In this document: positions 59,805-64,000 of the stretch, one piece after another
Numbering within the stretch: the first letter of the stretch is position 1
Layout of the letters: each line of letters starts with the position of its first letter
Assembly (NCBI GenBank): GCA_025267735.1
Contig: CM046299.1
Span: 36,284,887 to 36,348,886, forward strand
DNA from: Mactra quadrangularis
Taxonomy: Eukaryota > Mollusca > Bivalvia > Venerida > Mactridae
Direction of reading: 5' to 3'
Length of the DNA stretch: 64,000 bases
Position numbers and translations under genes: made by a program
The notes under the pieces: model-generated
Databases searched by the model: none
What the model saw: the letters and a program-made list of their open reading frames with translations, nothing else
Told to the model about the DNA's origin: nothing

Positions 59805-61582
59805 GGTATATCTACTTATTAATTAGTATTAATTAAACATTCGTATGTGAAAACACATGGTTAGTATTTTTTCAGATCAGAACTCAATGTAGTTGCATCT
59901 TGTTGTCACTACAACGTACAACATTTTGCCAATTGGTGGTAACTTTGTTTTAATTGCTCTATAGCGCTCTCTTTTGCATCAAATTGACACTCGAAAAAAT
60001 CAAAATCTAATAACACGTATGCAACCTTTTATATTTTGATTCATACGCATGCACCTATGTAATTAATCTTTAATAGCATATTATCTAAAGGCTCTTAATG
60101 CTTTCTAAGAAAAAGAATGTACGAGAAAGAATCCATAAATAATAATTGCATCGGAATTAGGTTGATTGTCAGGTATTATGACCGTAGTCTGAAAAGTATT
60201 GGTCAGCTGATGTGTCTGACCTGTATAGAGTTTGTTGGTTGAGTGGCTACGAAAGACTATTCTGTTAGGCTGCTCGTTATCTAGCAAATTTGCAAATAGT
60301 AATCATTTGATGAAGAAAGTTTCGTGATATGCACTATTGCATTACAAAGATTCATTACCATCAGCTCCATCGTCGAGCAAAGATAGATTAAACCTAAGAA
60401 CAATCTGAATTTAATATAGAATATTCATTTGATCTACTAACAATTTTGGGGAGACTTGAACTTTGTATGTGTCTGGTAGAAACTGCAGGACTTCTCCTAA
60501 TCGGTTGTTATAGAAATACATTATGGATTTTGTAGTCATTTTCTGCTTTATAGTGAATCTTTTACTGCTTTACTGTAAAAGCACATTGAGAAGAAGGAAA
60601 TCGGTTGGGTACTGACAAAAATGGATATGTAGCTACTGAGACATGTAGTACTTTTTGAATATGTTAAAAAGTAATTTGGATTCAAACCGTAGTCATGGAA
60701 TATAACGGATTAATTTCTGATTTGTACTAATTGATACGAATGCCACTGAATTTAATTCATAGTCGTCCGGGATCATCATTCCTAAATGTGTGTCAATGGA
60801 AAGAATATCCTACATCTAACCCAATAATTCATTTAGTATTATTTGAATTCCGTGTGAGCTGTACACCGTTGTGGTAAGCCCTGTTAACATTGGCTCCTCC
60901 ACGTCGACTAACGATAGTTATATAATATAAAAAGGGGCTGTTATGATAGCATTTGGGACACTATTATATGATTTACATAAACCTGTTTCAGTTAATGGCA
61001 CACAAAGAAAGAAAGATATCCTGTGCCAATACAGCAGTAAGCATACTATAAACTGACACTGATCTACATGCCGAGTATCACAGCACAGGCGGTCATGTTT
61101 TCGATACGAAATCGTGCCGGATGCCTATGTTTTACTGTAGTGATGTCACTAGATGCATGGATTATACTTAGAGATATATTCTTATAAATGAGAAATGTTC
61201 TGAATCAATTTAATGCAATGAATTTCATCCGAGAATAAGTGTTAGTGTATAAAATTATTAAGAGTCTTACAATGGCCGCCATTTTGAATTGACAGCCATT
61301 AAATGGATTTTTAAAGAATTTAACAGAATTGTTGATTAGTCATAGAATATTGATATTATTTTTATATATATACTTTCGCAATAAAAAATGCTTATTTACT
61401 ATGAACAGGACAAAATTCCTAAAATCGGCGGCCATCTTGAAAAAAATGGAGGCCATCTTTAATTTGGTGGTGGAAATCGTGCTTTTTGTAAACTACACAC
61501 TATGAACAACAACTGCATAAAATTTGGTGCTTGTATCACAAAGTGAAAGATTGTCGTGAAAAATGACACTTATCAACCCCAC

Positions 61583-61790
61583 TACCATGTCATTTTTGAC
61601 AGGGGTGAAAAGTTGATCCCACTGACCACTGATCACATGATGTTTTTGACAGGTAAGAACAATTTATCCCATGGACTACTATCTCATGCCAATTTTGTCA
61701 GTAGTGAACAATTGATCCCATGGACTACTGATTTCATGCCTTTTTCGATGTGGTGAAAATTGATCCCATCCGTCATTGACACAACTTATA
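61583..61790 (-). repeat. Satellite of about 50 bp, third block
   Basis: Same unit as 47559-48420 ('CATTTTTGACAGGGGTGAA', 'TTGATCCCACTGACCACTGA'), fading out near 61780. Weaker traces ('GGGATCAATTGTCTAC') in the opposite orientation follow to about 61980. Confidence 0.78.
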
Positions 61791-64000
61791 AGTGTAAATC
61801 ATGGCTTATTATCTACCAAGTACATGCCCTGTACATAAGTTATATAACCAATGGAACCAAATGTCCACCTGTTACAAACTGGGATGGGATCAGCTGTCCA
61901 GACTGGTAAAACTAAATGGGATCAATTGTCTACCCTTGTCAAAATTGGCATGAGAACAGTTGTCCATGGGATAAATTGTCTATCATCAGTATAGTAATTA
62001 TAATGTACTTACTTATCATACCTAGGTAGGAGCAGTTGCCTAGGGGTAGGATATGCCCTAAGGGATCAACACCACCCGGGGCACAGCCAATTTCCTTGAG
62101 CAAGAAACTCATATCCAACTTTTAGACCCATCAATATTTTCGCTGTTTGATACAGCCATATAGCACTGACAGTAGATACATCAGTTTTGCGATAACATAA
62201 TCTACAAGCCTTGACCCCATGTTGTGATCGATAATGTAAGATAAGGATCATAGATCACGATTATAACCATATAGATTTCACTTTATCATTGGGGGATTAA
62301 ATTCCTTGTAGACAGATGTTTTATAAATTTGTATATTGTCCATTGTGCATGAGGTGTAAATAAACACTACTTTAGTGGTAACATTTTGTATACATGACAG
62401 TTCAGTTGAAACAGGGATTTTATACAACAAATGTGTATATGTTATATTAAAAATGTTATATAAAATCCCTGGTTGAAACAAAATTAACGATTGAAATAAT
62501 TTTCTTATTGTTTAATAATGTTAGAAATGAGAAATATATTACAATATAACATCTCCATTTTAAATAAATTTATTGTCCGTCCGTGAATTTTTATACACCA
62601 TATTTTCATTGAAACAAAAGCTTTAAAGTTAAATTGCAACAACTAATTCAATCCTCATAGTTATTGTTAAGCCGTCAATAACTATTTTTGTTTCGTTTGT
62701 CTGTTGCAAAATTTTACTTTGACTGAAATGACCATGCATTCATTAGTATAACTGTTTGATTATTTTTTACATTTTTAATAATATTGTTTAACATGAATTA
62801 ACTAGTCAGTAACAATGTTTTCAAGGTATCTTCGTTTAAAGAAATAATTACGGTAGTGGTGAAATTAAAACAGTTGCATGTCGTTCTTTCAGTTATTATT
62901 ATGCCGCCAAAATAAACTACAACACTTAATTAATGTGTAAAAGTATTCATTTATCAGAGAGATATGAATATATTAAAATGCAAATTATATACATATAAAT
63001 ATATTATAAGCAATAAAGGAGTATTTTCTAGTAAAATTATTTTAAAGTAATATTATTTTTATAATACTGATTTCATCGATTCGTATAGTCGATAATCAAA
63101 TCTACCAAAAATTACATTTTCTTAACTATCTAGAATAATATTTTTTTCTAAACCTTTATTGCTAGATCATGTGACAGATACAACTGATTAGCAATGAAAC
63201 AGAGACAGGAAGGTTATCCTGTCATAAAATGGTACCCGCTGTGCCTTGCTATACACAGTGTATTATACAATCACACCAGGGGTCCCTATATCCGATAGCG
63301 CACATTATAAAATTAAGAAAAAATATATGAAAAAAGTGCAAAACAGACCAACACTTCATGTAGATATTTTAAAAATAAAAAATGCCCCGGAAACTAGAAA
63401 CATACAGCTTTCTCATGTCGTTTGCACAAATTTGATCAAAGGACCGGAAAGGCTTTATTTTTTAACTTATATCAGCATGAGTATTTCTTTTCCTTCTTAT
63501 TTTATAGTAACGTGAGTAATCAAATAAAACCTTAAAACAGACCAAAACTTTACAATTTTACAAAAATATAAAAACAACTTTATGAAAGAAGGAAGTTTAA
63601 ACATTTTAGCATCATTTGCACAAAATTGATAACTTAAAAAATAAAAGAGATATGGTCGTTTAAAGAATTTCCCCCTATACTTTTCTATTGACAATCGAGC
63701 ATCGAATTGAGATTATGTATGGGCCTAAAAGTTGGACATGTACCTGTGATTGCTTCACTTCACCCACGTGTAAATGGGTAACTGCAAGGGTGGTATAATT
63801 CTGTTGTGGTAATGTGTTGGCTGCACTAGGCGGTGTAAAAATAACTCCCCTGGGTTATTGATAGATAGTTACTAGTAGCCCAATCACCAGGGGTTATAGC
63901 TGTTGTCGATGAATGGGCATTTGCATGAAACTTAGACAATAAAATGCTTTTACTTTTTTATTTTACCTATTGTACTTATTATATTAGAGTATAAATCATT
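61791..64000. other. Intergenic with weak repeat traces
   Basis: No gene is supported. Visible items: an inverted pair AAACAGGGATTTTATA/TATAAAATCCCTGGTT at 62410-62476; a diverged direct repeat of about 200 bases (63334-63440 and 63532-63630, sharing 'AAAACAGACCAA' and 'TTTGCACAAA(A/T)TTGAT'); and a possible SINE fragment at 63755-63850 with 'CACCCACGTGTAAATGGGTA', a motif I associate with invertebrate SINEs. The frames at 62066, 63246 and 63497 have no support. Confidence 0.4.

Larger units (their letters stand above)
54185..61582 (+). mobile_element. 7.4-kb inverted-repeat element carrying a Myb/SANT-like gene
   Basis: 54185-54312 and about 61440-61582 are imperfect inverted copies of 130-145 bases. 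They share GT(C/G)GGGT(C/T)GATAA, 'CAATCTTTCACTT', 'GTGATACAAGCACCAAATTT', 'ACAAAAAGCACGATTTCCAC' and 'AAGATGGCC'. Satellite sequence stands on both outer sides, so the whole span inserted into the array. TA (54183-54184, 61583-61584) is the best candidate target duplication. Inside are a broken Myb/SANT-like gene, a clam-type short element and a fold-back element. Elements with a separate Myb-like gene are typical of PIF/Harbinger, but those duplicate three bases (TWA), which does not fit well, and no DDE transposase was recognised. Confidence 0.7.

Overview
The window looks like a gene-poor, AT-rich, repeat-dense stretch of an animal nuclear genome. I infer a bivalve mollusc. The reasons are several dispersed repeats of kinds I recognise from clam and mussel genomes: arrays with an 'AAAGGGGCATAATTCTG / GAGTTATGG' core that end in GACGCC runs and 'GAGCTAAAA', a short element bounded by ATACCCCCGC...GCGGGGGTAT with GGACGCAC runs, and arrays of 'TGACCTTGACCTTGGA'. 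There is also a secreted multi-CCP protein gene. No sequence search was possible, so the species is not assigned.

Layout. 1-5911 is an LTR retrotransposon, entered at the last 23 bases of its 5' LTR. It has a tRNA-Leu primer site, gag, and an overlapping protease frame joined by a textbook -1 frameshift signal. No reverse transcriptase, RNase H or integrase follows. 7.3-10.6 kb holds dispersed and tandem repeats. 11.1-22.2 kb is the one convincing host gene: six exons, all introns in phase 1, encoding a signal peptide, a Cys-rich PAN/apple-like module, three 354-nt exons with two CCP/sushi domains each, and a second PAN-like module. It is a 627-aa secreted protein by my splice model. Its large fourth intron carries a 1.3-kb fold-back element at a TTAA target and a 265-bp fold-back element with a 6-bp target duplication. 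23.1-24.3 kb is a 69-bp minisatellite. 29.6-33 kb is a decayed array of about 190-bp period with a 35-bp satellite inside it. 34.3-46.7 kb is a collection of short inverted-repeat elements, palindromes and a second, truncated TTAA fold-back copy.

47.6-61.8 kb is a nested insertion complex. A satellite of about 50 bp is split by two large terminal-inverted-repeat elements. One is 5.5 kb with a CAG duplication; it contains a decayed array of about 190-bp period and a 1.23-kb Tc1/mariner element with a broken transposase. The other is 7.4 kb with long imperfect ends and a probable TA duplication; it contains a broken multi-exon Myb/SANT-like gene, a clam-type short element and a fold-back element. 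The last 2 kb hold only weak repeat traces.

Functionally, only the PAN/CCP gene appears to be an intact host gene. Everything else recognisable is mobile-element coding sequence (gag, protease, Tc1 transposase, Myb/SANT-like) or non-coding repeat. Exon borders are read by eye from splice consensus and phase. Repeat borders without a quoted target duplication are approximate.
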